Positions 33,318 through 41,959 of a stretch of DNA of 64,000 bases are shown in pieces. A program made the position numbers and the translations under genes. The notes beneath the pieces were generated by a model. The model saw only the letters and a program-made list of their open reading frames with translations. It had not been told where the DNA came from and did not search any database. The stretch spans positions 620,001-684,000 of the forward strand of contig NZ_CP067977.1 of NCBI RefSeq assembly GCF_016656965.1. Reading direction: 5' to 3'. Every line of letters starts with the position of its first letter. The stretch's first letter is position 1. This DNA is from Brevundimonas vitisensis (GTDB taxonomy: Bacteria > Pseudomonadota > Alphaproteobacteria > Caulobacterales > Caulobacteraceae).

Positions 33318-33939
33318 TGACCTGATTCAGGCCCTGGCCGCCGGACTGGAGCCGGTGCGCCCGGCCCGGCTGAACCAACTGTTCCTGATGGGTGCCATCG
33401 TCGTCGCAGCGGCGGGCGTCGTCCTGCTGTTGGGTGTCCGGCCCGATCTGGGCCAGGCGGCCTTGGGCGCGACCTTCTGGCTGAAGGCACTCTACACCCT
33501 GTCGCTGGCCGTGGCTTCGGCCTGGCTGGTCCAGAGGCTGGGCCGACCGGGGGCCACGATCGGTCGCTCGGGCCTGGCACTGGCTGCCGTTGTGGGGGCC
33601 GCCGCCCTGGCCGGCGTGATCGAGCTGCTCAGCCTGCCCGCTGACTTGCGGATGGACGACCTGATGGGCTTCACCTGGCAGGTCTGCGCCATCAACATCC
33701 TGATCGTGTCAGCCTTTGCGGCCCCGCTGGTGTTTCTGTCCGCGCGCCAGCTGGCCCCTACCCGGCCTGTGCTGGCCGGGGGAGCCCTGGGTTTTCTGAC
33801 CGGAGCCATCGCGGCGACGGCCTATGGGCTTCATTGCCCGGAGGCGACCGCCGCCTTCGTCGCGGTCTGGTACACTTTGGGTGTGCTGGCCGCTGGGCTG
33901 ATCGGTGCCCTCATCGGCCGGTTCGCCCTGCGCTGGTAG
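33307..33939 (+). CDS. nrsF: NrsF-family anti-sigma factor (DUF1109)
   Basis: A 210-residue inner-membrane protein with six hydrophobic helices after a short cytoplasmic start (MKTDDLIQALAAGLEPV). The two cysteines expected for NrsF are present at C127 (TWQVCAIN) and C177 (GLHCPEA), 50 residues apart as in the Caulobacter protein, where both are needed to sense the signal. It is inferred to hold SigF at the membrane until metal or oxidative stress releases it. It overlaps sigF by 11 bases. Confidence 0.9.
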   Translation: MKTDDLIQALAAGLEPVRPARLNQLFLMGAIVVAAAGVVLLLGVRPDLGQAALGATFWLKALYTLSLAVASAWLVQRLGRPGATIGRSGLALAAVVGAAALAGVIELLSLPADLRMDDLMGFTWQVCAINILIVSAFAAPLVFLSARQLAPTRPVLAGGALGFLTGAIAATAYGLHCPEATAAFVAVWYTLGVLAAGLIGALIGRFALRW

Positions 33940-33942
33940 GGG

Positions 33943-34818
33943 TCAAAGACGCCGCACCAGCCGACCATAGTCCTCCATCAGACCCAGGCTCAGCGCGCCC
34001 GGCTTGAACCGGTATTCGCCGATCTCGCTGACGGGAGTGACCTCGGCCGCCGTGCCGGTCAGGAAGCATTCGGTGAAGCCCGACAGTTCCTCTGGCCGGA
34101 TATGGCGCACGATGACTTCGATCCCCTTGGCCTTGGCCATTTCGATGATGGTCTGGCGGGTGATGCCGTCCAGGATGGCGTCAACCGGCGGCGTGTGCAG
34201 CACGCCGTCCTGCACGAAGAAGACGTTGGCCCCGGTCGCCTCGGCGACATAGCCGCGCCAGTCCAGCATCATCGCATCGGAGAAGCCGCGCTTCTCGGCC
34301 GCCGTCTTGGACATGGTGCAGATCATGTACAGACCCGCCGCCTTGGCCGCCGAGGGAGCGGTCGCCGGGTCGGGCCTGCGCCATTTGGCCCATTCCAGAC
34401 GGATGCCCTTGGCCTTGGTCTCGGGATCGAAATAGCTCGGCCAGTCCCACACGGCGATGGCCAGGTGGGTCTTGTTGTGAATGGCCGAGACACTGACGGC
34501 CTCGGGCCCGCGATAGGCCACCGGGCGCACATAACAGTCGTCCAGCCCCATCTTGGCGCAGGTTTCCTTGCAGGCGGCGTCGATCTCGGCCACGCTATAG
34601 GGTATCTCGAAATCAAGGAGTTCGGCGGACCGCTTCAGACGCTCGGAGTGCGGCGTCAGCTTGAAGATTTCGCCAGCGTACATACGCTCCCCCTCGAACA
34701 CCGACGAGCCATAGTGCAGAGCATGGGTCAGAACGTGCGTTTTCGCGTCGCGCCAGGGCACGAAAACGCCATCCATCCAGATCCAGCCGTCACGATCGTC
34801 GAAAGGAACGAAGGCCAT
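33943..34818 (-). CDS. ilvE: Branched-chain amino acid aminotransferase
   Basis: A 291-residue fold-type IV PLP enzyme interconverting Leu/Ile/Val and their keto acids. The start is WIWMDGVFVPWRDAKTHVLTHALHYGSSVFEG. The Schiff-base lysine is predicted at K159 in APSAAKAAGLYM, and the cofactor phosphate region is in GFTECFLTGTAAEVTPVSEIG near the C-terminus. GGGAGA precedes the ATG. It is convergent with nrsF (stops three bases apart) and divergent from the response regulator. Confidence 0.92.
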   Translation of the reverse strand: MAFVPFDDRDGWIWMDGVFVPWRDAKTHVLTHALHYGSSVFEGERMYAGEIFKLTPHSERLKRSAELLDFEIPYSVAEIDAACKETCAKMGLDDCYVRPVAYRGPEAVSVSAIHNKTHLAIAVWDWPSYFDPETKAKGIRLEWAKWRRPDPATAPSAAKAAGLYMICTMSKTAAEKRGFSDAMMLDWRGYVAEATGANVFFVQDGVLHTPPVDAILDGITRQTIIEMAKAKGIEVIVRHIRPEELSGFTECFLTGTAAEVTPVSEIGEYRFKPGALSLGLMEDYGRLVRRL

Positions 34819-34900
34819 TGAATAACGTCTCCCGCAAAGTCTGCCGGTTTAGACCGTCCCCTGACGCCCCCGTCAACGTGGCATCACCCGAGTCGCTCGC

Positions 34901-35638
34901 ATGAGCGGTCCTGAATCGCGCACCTCGGGTCGTTCCGGACCGATTGCCGGCCCCGGCGTGGGCCGCCATCTTCTGGTCGTGGACGATGACGATCGGATCC
35001 GTGAGCTGGTCAAGGAATTCCTGGCTCGCGAAGGTTATCGGGTCACCGGCGCCGCCCACGCCACGGCGGCGCGGCGCCTGATGGAGCTGATCGAGTTCGA
35101 CCTTGTGGTGCTGGACGTCATGATGCCGGGCGAAAGCGGTCTGGACCTGACCACCTGGGTGCGGGGCAAGGCGGAGCTGTCCAAGACGCCTGTCCTGCTG
35201 CTGACCGCGCGTGGCGAACCGAACGACCGGATCGAAGGTCTGTCGCGTGGTGCCGATGACTATATGTCAAAACCGTTCGAGCCGCGCGAGCTGGCCCTCA
35301 GGATCGACGCCATCCTGCGCCGGACGGGCGGCAAGCCCGTGACACCCCGCGAGATCAAGCTGGGCTCGGCGATCTTCGACATGGAACGGCTGGAACTGAC
35401 GCGCGACGGCCTTCTTCAGCGCTTGACCGAAGCCGAGGCGCAGTTGCTGAAGACCCTGGCCATTCACGCCCACGCCCCGGTCGAACGCATGGCCCTGTCG
35501 CCCGACACGGCCGACATCACCGGGCGGGCCGTCGATGTTCAGGTCACCCGCCTGCGCCGCAAGCTGGAAAGCGACCCCAAGAATCCTCGCTATCTGCAGA
35601 CTGTGCGCGGCGTCGGCTACATGCTGGCCCCGGACTGA
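34901..35638 (+). CDS. OmpR-type response regulator
   Basis: A 245-residue two-component regulator. The receiver domain (about 23-138) has the acidic cluster VVDDDDR (28-31), phospho-acceptor D72 in VVLDVMMPG and K124 in YMSKPFEP. The winged-helix domain follows, ending VDVQVTRLRRKLESDPKNPRYLQTVRGVGYML. It pairs with the histidine kinase downstream at 35785. A 146-base gap with hairpin material separates them. Target genes and signal cannot be told from the sequence. Confidence 0.92.
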   Translation: MSGPESRTSGRSGPIAGPGVGRHLLVVDDDDRIRELVKEFLAREGYRVTGAAHATAARRLMELIEFDLVVLDVMMPGESGLDLTTWVRGKAELSKTPVLLLTARGEPNDRIEGLSRGADDYMSKPFEPRELALRIDAILRRTGGKPVTPREIKLGSAIFDMERLELTRDGLLQRLTEAEAQLLKTLAIHAHAPVERMALSPDTADITGRAVDVQVTRLRRKLESDPKNPRYLQTVRGVGYMLAPD

Positions 35639-35640
35639 TG

Positions 35641-35770
35641 GGGGACCATTCCTCCTCCCCTGCGAGAGGGGGACCGCGAGGCGGCGGCGGTGTGGGCCGA
35701 CCCCAGACGCTTTGCGCGCGGCCAGCCACCTGCGGGACGGCGCAGGATGCGCCATGCCATCCGCCCCGAT
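35641..35770. repeat. REP-like hairpin material between regulator and kinase genes
   Basis: GC-rich non-coding spacer containing CTCCCCTGCGAGAGGGGG (a short hairpin) followed by paired GGC/GCC-rich blocks. It resembles the left arm of the element at 8037-8195 in outline. It may lower kinase expression relative to the regulator. Confidence 0.4.
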
Positions 35771-35784
35771 GGGAGAGGCTTTAA

Positions 35785-37128
35785 GTGCGCCTCATCTCCC
35801 CTGCCCTGTGGAAACGCCTGCTGAAACGGCGACTGCCGACGTCCCTTTGGGGGCGATCGCTGCTGATCATCGTTCTGCCGGTGCTGGTCATGCAGGTCGC
35901 GGTCACCTGGGCCTTCTTCGATGCACATTGGCAGACAGTGACGGCCCGTCTGTCCGAAGGACTGGCTGGGGATGTGGCCTGGGCGGTGGAAAGCTATCTG
36001 GACGACCCGACCCCCGACAGCCTTGCGGTCATTGCCGATCGCGCCGAACGGACCATGTCACTGTCGATCGCGCTGCAGGAGGACCGGACCTTGCCAAGCG
36101 AACAGCGCCGGGGTCCGATTGGCGTCGTCGACCGGGTGCTGGAACAGGCCTTGGCCAGCCGACTGGACCAGCCGTTCTGGTTCGATACCCTGCGCTATCC
36201 AGCCTATGTCGATATCCAGGTCCAGACGCCGCAGGGCGTGCTGCGTGTCATCGCACCACGCGAACGCGCCGTGGCGACCCAGGCCCATATCTTCGTGGTC
36301 TGGCTGCTGGTCGCGACCATTCTTCTGATGGGGGTGGCGATCCTGTTCATCCGCAATCAGGTCCGGGCAATCGAGCGACTGGCCGAAGCGGCCGAGGCCT
36401 TTGGTCGGGGCGAAACCCAGGAGAGGTTCAAGCCCCATGGCGCGCGCGAGGTCCGAGCCGCCGCCACCGCCTTCATGGAAATGCGCGATCGGATCCAGCG
36501 TCATATCGACCAGCGCACGGCACTGCTGGCCTCCGTCAGCCACGACCTGCGCACCCCTCTCACCCGCCTGAGGCTGGAGCTGGCCCTGGCTCCCCCGTTC
36601 AAACGGGCCGCTGCCATGCGGAGCGACATGGATGAGATGGAGCATATGATCGATGAATACCTGGCTTTCGCGCGCGGCGAGGCGGGCGAAGCCCCGCAAT
36701 CGGTGTCGATCAGCGATCTTCTGAATACGGCTGCGGATGATGTTCGGCGCGCAGGGGCAGAGGCACAGGTCGACGTTCCGGTCGATATGACGGCATCGCT
36801 GCGTCCCCTGGCTTTCAAGCGAGCTCTGGCCAACCTTGCGGGCAATGCCGCCTCACACGGTGAACATGTGCGGCTGTCAGCACGCCGCCTGCCCTCGGGC
36901 GGGCTGGAGATCGTGGTCGAGGACGACGGCCCCGGCATTGCCGAAGACCTGCACGAGGAGGCGTTCCGGCCCTTCTCCCGGCTGGACCCCGCGCGCAATC
37001 AGAACCGCAAGGGCGTCGGCCTGGGCCTGGCCATCGCCCGCGACGTGGCGCGGGGCCATGGCGGGGACATCACCCTGGATCGCAGCGACCTGGGCGGTCT
37101 GTCAGCCCGGATCCGCATCCCTGGCTGA
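35785..37128 (+). CDS. Sensor histidine kinase
   Basis: A 447-residue kinase with an EnvZ-like layout: first membrane helix (about 26-45), periplasmic domain (about 46-165), second helix (about 170-192), HAMP linker (RNQVRAIERLAEAAEAFGRGE), dimerisation helix with H253 in ASVSHDLRTPLTRL, and an ATPase domain with N box LANLAGNAASHG, G1 VEDDGPGI and G2 GVGLGLAIAR. The start is GTG with GGGAGAGG upstream. It phosphorylates the OmpR-type regulator at 34901. The periplasmic sensor domain is not one I recognise. Confidence 0.92.
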   Translation: MRLISPALWKRLLKRRLPTSLWGRSLLIIVLPVLVMQVAVTWAFFDAHWQTVTARLSEGLAGDVAWAVESYLDDPTPDSLAVIADRAERTMSLSIALQEDRTLPSEQRRGPIGVVDRVLEQALASRLDQPFWFDTLRYPAYVDIQVQTPQGVLRVIAPRERAVATQAHIFVVWLLVATILLMGVAILFIRNQVRAIERLAEAAEAFGRGETQERFKPHGAREVRAAATAFMEMRDRIQRHIDQRTALLASVSHDLRTPLTRLRLELALAPPFKRAAAMRSDMDEMEHMIDEYLAFARGEAGEAPQSVSISDLLNTAADDVRRAGAEAQVDVPVDMTASLRPLAFKRALANLAGNAASHGEHVRLSARRLPSGGLEIVVEDDGPGIAEDLHEEAFRPFSRLDPARNQNRKGVGLGLAIARDVARGHGGDITLDRSDLGGLSARIRIPG

Positions 37129-37131
37129 GGG

Positions 37132-38319
37132 TCAGGCCGCCTCGACTTCCTCGACTACCGGCACGGCGGCCAGGGCCCGGACCAGATCGGCCCGCAAGTC
37201 CTCGAGATGCTCCAGCCCGATCGACAGCCGCAGCAGGCCATCGGAGATGCCCGCCACGCGACGCGCCTCGGGCACCATGGCAGCGTGCGTCATCAGAGCG
37301 GGATGCGCCACCAGGCTTTCCACGCCGCCCAGAGACTCAGCTAGGGTGAAGACGTTGAGCTCGTCGACAAAGGCTCTCACCGCCTCCAGCCCGCCGGCCA
37401 GTTCGAAGCTGAGCATGGCCCCGAATCCGGCCTGCTGCCGCGCCGCGACGTCGTGGTTCGGATGGCTCTTCAGGCCCGGATAGTGGACCACCGCCACGCC
37501 CGGCTGGCGGTCCAGCCATTCGGCCAGAAGCTGGGCCGTCGCCTGCTGGCGCTCGATCCGCGCAAACAGCGTCCGCACGCCGCGCAGCGTCAGATAGGCA
37601 TCAAAGGGCGATCCGGTTACGCCCAGGCAATTGGCCCACCACGCCGTCTGCTCATGATCCGCCTGGGCGGCCGAGATGACCGCCCCACCCACCACGTCCG
37701 AATGGCCGTTGATGTATTTGGTGGTCGAGTGAATCACATAGTCGGCACCCAGGCTGATCGGCCTTTGCAGGGCCGGTGACAGGAAGGTGTTGTCCACCAC
37801 CGCCTTGCACCCGACGGCATGGGCCCGGCGGCACAGGTCCTGGATATCCACCACCCGCATCAGCGGATTGGACGGCGTTTCGATCAGGATCAGCTTGGGG
37901 TTCAGCGCCATGGCCCGATCGACGGCGGCGGGGTCGCCCTGATCAACGAAGGCCACTTCGAAATGGCCCCGGCGCGCGCGTGCGGTCAGCAAACGGTGCG
38001 TTCCGCCATAACAGTCGTGCGGGGCAATCAGCAGGTCACCCGGCTCCAGCGAGGAGAGCGACAGGTCGACCGCCGCCATACCCGTCGCTGTGACCACGCA
38101 GCCGGCACCGCCTTCCAGTTCCGCCAGGGTCTCGGCCAGCACATCGCGGGTCGGATTGCCCGAGCGGGTGTAGTCATAGCGACGCTTTCCATCCAGGCCA
38201 TCGAAGCTGAAGTTCGACGACAGATAGAGGGGCGGCATGACCGAGCCATGGGCCGGATCGACGTTCACGCCCTTCTGGGCACAGACGGTCGAGGGATGGG
38301 CATCGGAGGGACAGGTCAC
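37132..38319 (-). CDS. metB: Trans-sulfuration enzyme, cystathionine gamma-synthase-like
   Basis: A 395-residue Cys/Met-metabolism PLP enzyme. The PLP lysine is K201 in VIHSTTKYINGHSD. YDYTRSGNPTRDVLAETLAELEGG and VVDNTFLSPALQRP are typical. It joins an O-acyl-homoserine to cysteine or sulfide in methionine synthesis; cystathionine gamma-synthase and O-succinylhomoserine sulfhydrylase cannot be separated with certainty here. The start is a GTG at 38319 with AGGAGAT upstream; it overlaps the metX TGA by four bases, so the two are coupled. Confidence 0.88.
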   Translation of the reverse strand: MTCPSDAHPSTVCAQKGVNVDPAHGSVMPPLYLSSNFSFDGLDGKRRYDYTRSGNPTRDVLAETLAELEGGAGCVVTATGMAAVDLSLSSLEPGDLLIAPHDCYGGTHRLLTARARRGHFEVAFVDQGDPAAVDRAMALNPKLILIETPSNPLMRVVDIQDLCRRAHAVGCKAVVDNTFLSPALQRPISLGADYVIHSTTKYINGHSDVVGGAVISAAQADHEQTAWWANCLGVTGSPFDAYLTLRGVRTLFARIERQQATAQLLAEWLDRQPGVAVVHYPGLKSHPNHDVAARQQAGFGAMLSFELAGGLEAVRAFVDELNVFTLAESLGGVESLVAHPALMTHAAMVPEARRVAGISDGLLRLSIGLEHLEDLRADLVRALAAVPVVEEVEAA

Positions 38320-39353
38320 GCGGCGATCTCCTGCGGACGGGCAACAAAAAGGGGAGCAAGGGCGGTTTCGAGGACGTCGCAGACGACCTCTCGTTCTTTC
38401 AGAAAGGCGTCGTGACCGAAGATCGAAGTGGCCTCGACCAGGCGCTCCAGACTCGGCACGCGCTGAGCCAGCGCCCGGATATCCTCGATGGGCACAAGCC
38501 GGTCTGTGGTGAAACCCACCAAGGTCAGGGCACAGTGGATCTGCTCGGGGACCACACGGTGCCGATCCAGCGAATCCGACAGGGTGATCCAGCGCTGCGG
38601 CGAAGTGGCACCGACATAGGCGCGGCCTCGGTCCGTCAGATAATCGCAAACGGCATAGTCGCCCCCCGCCTGGACCGGAGCCTCTCCGCTACCAAAGCGC
38701 AGGTCGAATTCCTCGGCGGTGCGATAGGTGGTCATGGCCAGTTCGCGAGCCAGCGCAACCGCTTCGTCCGCGCGGCCGGAGGCCAACCCCAGGCTGAGGA
38801 TGCGTCTTTGCACCCCGCGCCACGCGGTCGCGGCGGGATGGGCCCGGTGCGCCGCCGAAATGACGACCAGTCGCTCGATCCGCTCTGGATAGGCTTGCGC
38901 AAAGGCCATGCCGACGCAGCCCCCATAGGAGGCGCCCACAAAGGCATCGACGACCGGGGCGTCCAGCGCATCCAGCACCAGGGCCAGCAGGCGGGCCTGA
39001 TCGGTTGGGGTGACAGTGACGATCTCGTCCTGATCCCCGCCCGGCAGCCAATCGAGCGCGAGCACGCGCAGGCGCGAGGTGTCGACCACGGCCGCCGCAC
39101 CGACGGCCCAGGCCCACCAGCCGGGCGACCCGGCGTCGGTAACATCAGGACAGCGTCCGGCCGAAATCCCTCCGCCCACGACGACCAAGGGCCCCGCGGC
39201 CGGTCCGATCAGACGCGCCCGAATGTGGACCGCTGCCAGTCGTTCACCCGACACCAGACGGAAATCGTCCGGAATCACGACGGCGAGGTCACGCACGCTG
39301 GATTCAGGACGGGCGGACCGTCGTGGGGTTTCGGAAAGCAGCGGCGTCGTCAC
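38316..39353 (-). CDS. metX: Homoserine O-acyltransferase, alpha/beta-hydrolase type
   Basis: A 345-residue enzyme that activates homoserine for methionine synthesis. The alpha/beta-hydrolase core has GGGISAGRCPD, the nucleophile S142 in FVGASYGGCVGMA and the catalytic His in FGHDAFLKE. Whether the acyl donor is acetyl- or succinyl-CoA cannot be judged, since MetX-fold enzymes of both kinds exist. The start is a GTG at 39353. Upstream lies a SAM-I riboswitch, so metX-metB should be shut down when SAM is plentiful. Confidence 0.85.
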   Translation of the reverse strand: MTTPLLSETPRRSARPESSVRDLAVVIPDDFRLVSGERLAAVHIRARLIGPAAGPLVVVGGGISAGRCPDVTDAGSPGWWAWAVGAAAVVDTSRLRVLALDWLPGGDQDEIVTVTPTDQARLLALVLDALDAPVVDAFVGASYGGCVGMAFAQAYPERIERLVVISAAHRAHPAATAWRGVQRRILSLGLASGRADEAVALARELAMTTYRTAEEFDLRFGSGEAPVQAGGDYAVCDYLTDRGRAYVGATSPQRWITLSDSLDRHRVVPEQIHCALTLVGFTTDRLVPIEDIRALAQRVPSLERLVEATSIFGHDAFLKEREVVCDVLETALAPLFVARPQEIAA

Positions 39354-39428
39354 GGTCTGGCTCGGTCCCGCTCACCGAGCACTCGCCGCGACAATCCGAT
39401 GACGCAAAAGACCCGTGAAGCGCGTGAC

Positions 39429-39446
39429 GGCACCCGTGAGGGCGCC
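39429..39446 (-). promoter_or_regulatory. Candidate expression-platform hairpin after the SAM riboswitch
   Basis: A seven-pair stem (one G-U) GGCGCCC-TCAC-GGGTGCC just 3' of the aptamer. No T tract follows directly, so if it controls termination it is not a textbook intrinsic terminator. Confidence 0.4.
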
Positions 39447-39454
39447 TGCCCTTC

Positions 39455-39574
39455 ACTCATCTCTCGCGGACCGAGGTCCCCGCAGGAGTTGGCACCATCT
39501 CCAAGAACGGGGTGTGTTCCTGGTCGGTTGCCCCGGCGTCAAAGGGCCTAGTCCCTCAGCCGGTCTTGATGAGT
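39455..39574 (-). ncRNA. SAM-I (S-box) riboswitch of the metX-metB operon
   Basis: The aptamer runs from P1 5' strand ACTCATC (39574) to its partner GATGAGT (39461-39455). Between them, in order, are the S-box landmarks: ATCAAGACCGGCTGAGGGA (kink-turn side), CTAGGCCCTTTGACGCC, GGGGCAACC, GGTGCCAACTCCTGC and GAGATGAG. These match the conserved core of the SAM-I aptamer, which binds S-adenosylmethionine. It lies about 100 bases upstream of the metX start codon. Confidence 0.9.
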
Positions 39575-39581
39575 GAGTAAT

Positions 39582-39610
39582 CTTTGAGGCAAAACCGGCT
39601 GCGACGTCAA
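39582..39610 (-). promoter_or_regulatory. Likely housekeeping promoter of the SAM riboswitch transcript
   Basis: TTGACG (39610-39605), 17 bases, TCAAAG (39587-39582). The -35 box is good, the -10 box weak. The predicted start at about 39576 fits the first base of the aptamer stem. Confidence 0.45.
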
Positions 39611-39782
39611 GCCCCGATCAGTGGACGCAGCAAGAAATAACCTCGCGACTCACATCCTGATCATGTTTCGTGCGCCGGTAGAGGTGGGAGCCGCTGGCCC
39701 AGGCCAGACCTTACCCAGTGATGCGGTCCGAACTATCGGGCGTCGAAGGCGTTGCCATGCAGTGGACCACTGGAGCCCCGAC

Positions 39783-40250
39783 ATGAAACCGTACCACGCC
39801 CTCCCCCTGATCCTTCTGCTGGCGGCCTGCGGCCCGGACGCCGAGCCGACGACCACAGAACCGGATGCGACCGTCCCTGCGCCCATAGAGGAGCCCTCCG
39901 TCGCGGCCTCCATGCCCGGAGCCGGCCCGACCAGTTTCGTCGGACGATGGGCAGCCGACGTGGCCTGGTGCCCCAACACCAATGGCGACACCCAGCCGAT
40001 CACGATCACGCCGACGCAGTTCATCGGCTACGAGAACAGCTGCGACATCGCCGAGGTCACCCAGACCGCCGATGCCTATCAGGCGACGCTGCGTTGTCAG
40101 TCTGAAGGTATGGCCACGACCGAGCGCGTCCGAATGGCCGTAGAGGGACAGACCCTGAACCTGACTTATCTGGACCGGGACAGCGCCACGGTGCAGCTGA
40201 CCAAGTGCACGACCCTGGCCGATACGGCGACCACGTCTCCGGTGCCGTAA
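39783..40250 (+). CDS. Hypothetical lipoprotein
   Basis: A 155-residue lipoprotein with signal MKPYHALPLILLLAAC (lipobox LLAAC). A Pro/Glu/Thr-rich linker follows, then a compact domain: FVGRWAADVAWCPNTNG, ITITPTQFIGYENSCDIAEV, ATLRCQSEG and LTKCTTLA. The four cysteines and beta-strand pattern recall small periplasmic domains that start with a GxWA line, found across alphaproteobacteria, but the function is unknown. GGAG stands before the ATG. It ends three bases from the convergent ychF stop codon. Confidence 0.75.
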   Translation: MKPYHALPLILLLAACGPDAEPTTTEPDATVPAPIEEPSVAASMPGAGPTSFVGRWAADVAWCPNTNGDTQPITITPTQFIGYENSCDIAEVTQTADAYQATLRCQSEGMATTERVRMAVEGQTLNLTYLDRDSATVQLTKCTTLADTATTSPVP

Positions 40251-40253
40251 GCC

Positions 40254-41351
40254 TCAGCCGTTGAAGAGGAAATGCATGACGTCGCCGTCCTTGACGACAT
40301 AGGTCTTGCCTTCGGCCCGCAGCTTGCCCGCCTCGCGCGCGCCCGCTTCGCCCTTCAAGGCGACATAGTCGTCATAGGCCACGGTTTCGGCGCGGATGAA
40401 GCCCTTTTCGAAGTCCGTATGGATGACGCCGGCCGCCTGCGGGCCCGTCGCCCCCACCGGGATCGTCCACGCCCGTGCCTCCTTGGGACCCACAGTGAAA
40501 TAGGTCTGCAGCCCTAGCAGGGCATAGGCCTCGCGGATCAGGCGGTTCAGGCCGGGTTCTTCCATGCCCATGCTTTCCAGGAACTCGGCCTGCTCGGCCT
40601 CATCCAGCACCGCGAGTTCTGAATCGATCTTGGCCGAGATGACCACCGACTTGGCATTCTCGCGGGCGGCACGCGCGGCCACGGCGTCGGACAGGGCATT
40701 ACCCTTGTCGGCCGAATCCTCATCGACGTTGCAGACATAGAGGGCCGGAAGCGACGTCAGCAGCTGCAGCATATGCCAGGCCTTCTCGTCCTCCTTGCTG
40801 ACTTCCACCACCCGGGCCGGCTTGCCTTCGCGCAGCGGCACCAGCGCCATGTTGATGAGGCGCAGCGTGGTCTGGGCTTCCTTGTCGCCGCCCTTGGCCT
40901 TCTTCTCGACGTTGACGACCCGCTTCTCCAGGCTCTCGAGGTCGGCCAGCATCAGCTCGGTCTCGATAATCTCCAGGTCGCTGATCGGATCGACCCGGCC
41001 TTCGACGTGCGTCACGTCATCGTCCACGAAACAGCGGGCGACGAAGGCGACGGCATCGCAGTCGCGGATGTTGGCCAGAAACTGATTGCCCAGCCCCTCG
41101 CCTTTCGACGCCCCGCGCACCAGGCCGGCGATGTCGACGAAGGTGATCCGCGACGGGATGATTTCCTTGGATCCCGCAATGGCCGCCAGCACCGGCAGGC
41201 GCGGCTCGGGCACCGCCACATCGCCGGTATTGGGCTCGATCGTGCAGAACGGATAGTTGGCCGCCTGGGCCGCTGCCGTCTTGGTCAGGGCATTGAACAG
41301 GGTGGACTTGCCAACGTTGGGCAGGCCGACGATCGCGACTTTCAGGGCCAT
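40254..41351 (-). CDS. ychF: Redox-regulated ATPase YchF (OLA1 family)
   Basis: A 365-residue P-loop protein of the Obg-related superfamily that prefers ATP to GTP. Motifs: G1 GLPNVGKSTLFNAL (8-21), ANYPFCTIEPNTGDV, G3 DIAGLVRGASKGEGLGN, and the altered G4 NVDE in place of NKxD that explains the ATP preference. A C-terminal TGS-type domain ends in DYVALKGEAGAREAGKLRAEGKTYVVKDGDVMHFLFN. It is ribosome-associated, with a reported role in oxidative-stress control in other bacteria. Confidence 0.96.
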   Translation of the reverse strand: MALKVAIVGLPNVGKSTLFNALTKTAAAQAANYPFCTIEPNTGDVAVPEPRLPVLAAIAGSKEIIPSRITFVDIAGLVRGASKGEGLGNQFLANIRDCDAVAFVARCFVDDDVTHVEGRVDPISDLEIIETELMLADLESLEKRVVNVEKKAKGGDKEAQTTLRLINMALVPLREGKPARVVEVSKEDEKAWHMLQLLTSLPALYVCNVDEDSADKGNALSDAVAARAARENAKSVVISAKIDSELAVLDEAEQAEFLESMGMEEPGLNRLIREAYALLGLQTYFTVGPKEARAWTIPVGATGPQAAGVIHTDFEKGFIRAETVAYDDYVALKGEAGAREAGKLRAEGKTYVVKDGDVMHFLFNG

Positions 41352-41477
41352 GGAAACTTCGTTGTCTAAAAGCGCGAGAGGCGCTCAATCTGGGGAGGGC
41401 GCGACCTAGCACGTCCTGTGGCCGTTGGCGAAAGCGTTGATCCGCTTTCGCCTCGACGTTTCAGGAGCGGCCAGGCT

Positions 41478-41948
41478 TCAGTGGCCGCCGCTGTGTTCAC
41501 TTGTGGCCAAGGCGGGCTGGCCCACACGGGCCACGATCTCGACCGGCCGAGCGTTGGCAAAGGTCAGGGTCAGGGGCACGGTGTCGCCGGCCACCAGGGG
41601 GTTGGCCACACCCATCAGCATGATGTGATTGCCGCCCGGAGCCAGGGCGACCGCTGAGCCCGCCGGCAGGGGCAGCCCGTCCGTGAGCTCCCGCATCATC
41701 ATCATATTGCTCTCGACCTTCATCTCATGGACCTGTGCCAGACCGCTGACGGGGCTGGTCACGGACACCAGCCGGTCATCGCGACTGGCGGTCAGGGTCA
41801 GGTAGCACCCGGTCGCCTGCCGACCGTTGGGGGTCGGACGACAGACGGCGTCGGCGGCAGAGACGACGCTCAGTTCGCCCTCTGCCGGCTGCTGACCACA
41901 GGCCGTGAGCAAGAGCGCGAGGGACGCGGGGATAAGAATGCGCTTCAT
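41478..41948 (-). CDS. Copper chaperone PCu(A)C, lipoprotein
   Basis: A 156-residue periplasmic copper carrier. The copper motif reads H74-x-M76 (VHEMKVES), M85 and H108-x-M110 (GNHIM), the H-x-M-x(8-10)-M-x(21-23)-H-x-M pattern. The signal MKRILIPASLALLLTACG has a lipobox, so it is membrane-tethered. A C-terminal His (SEHSGGH) adds a possible ligand. Such proteins load copper into cytochrome oxidase or shuttle it in the periplasm. It lies 11 bases after the PepSY gene in a metal-uptake operon. Confidence 0.9.
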   Translation of the reverse strand: MKRILIPASLALLLTACGQQPAEGELSVVSAADAVCRPTPNGRQATGCYLTLTASRDDRLVSVTSPVSGLAQVHEMKVESNMMMMRELTDGLPLPAGSAVALAPGGNHIMLMGVANPLVAGDTVPLTLTFANARPVEIVARVGQPALATSEHSGGH

Positions 41949-41959
41949 GGGTTCGTCTT

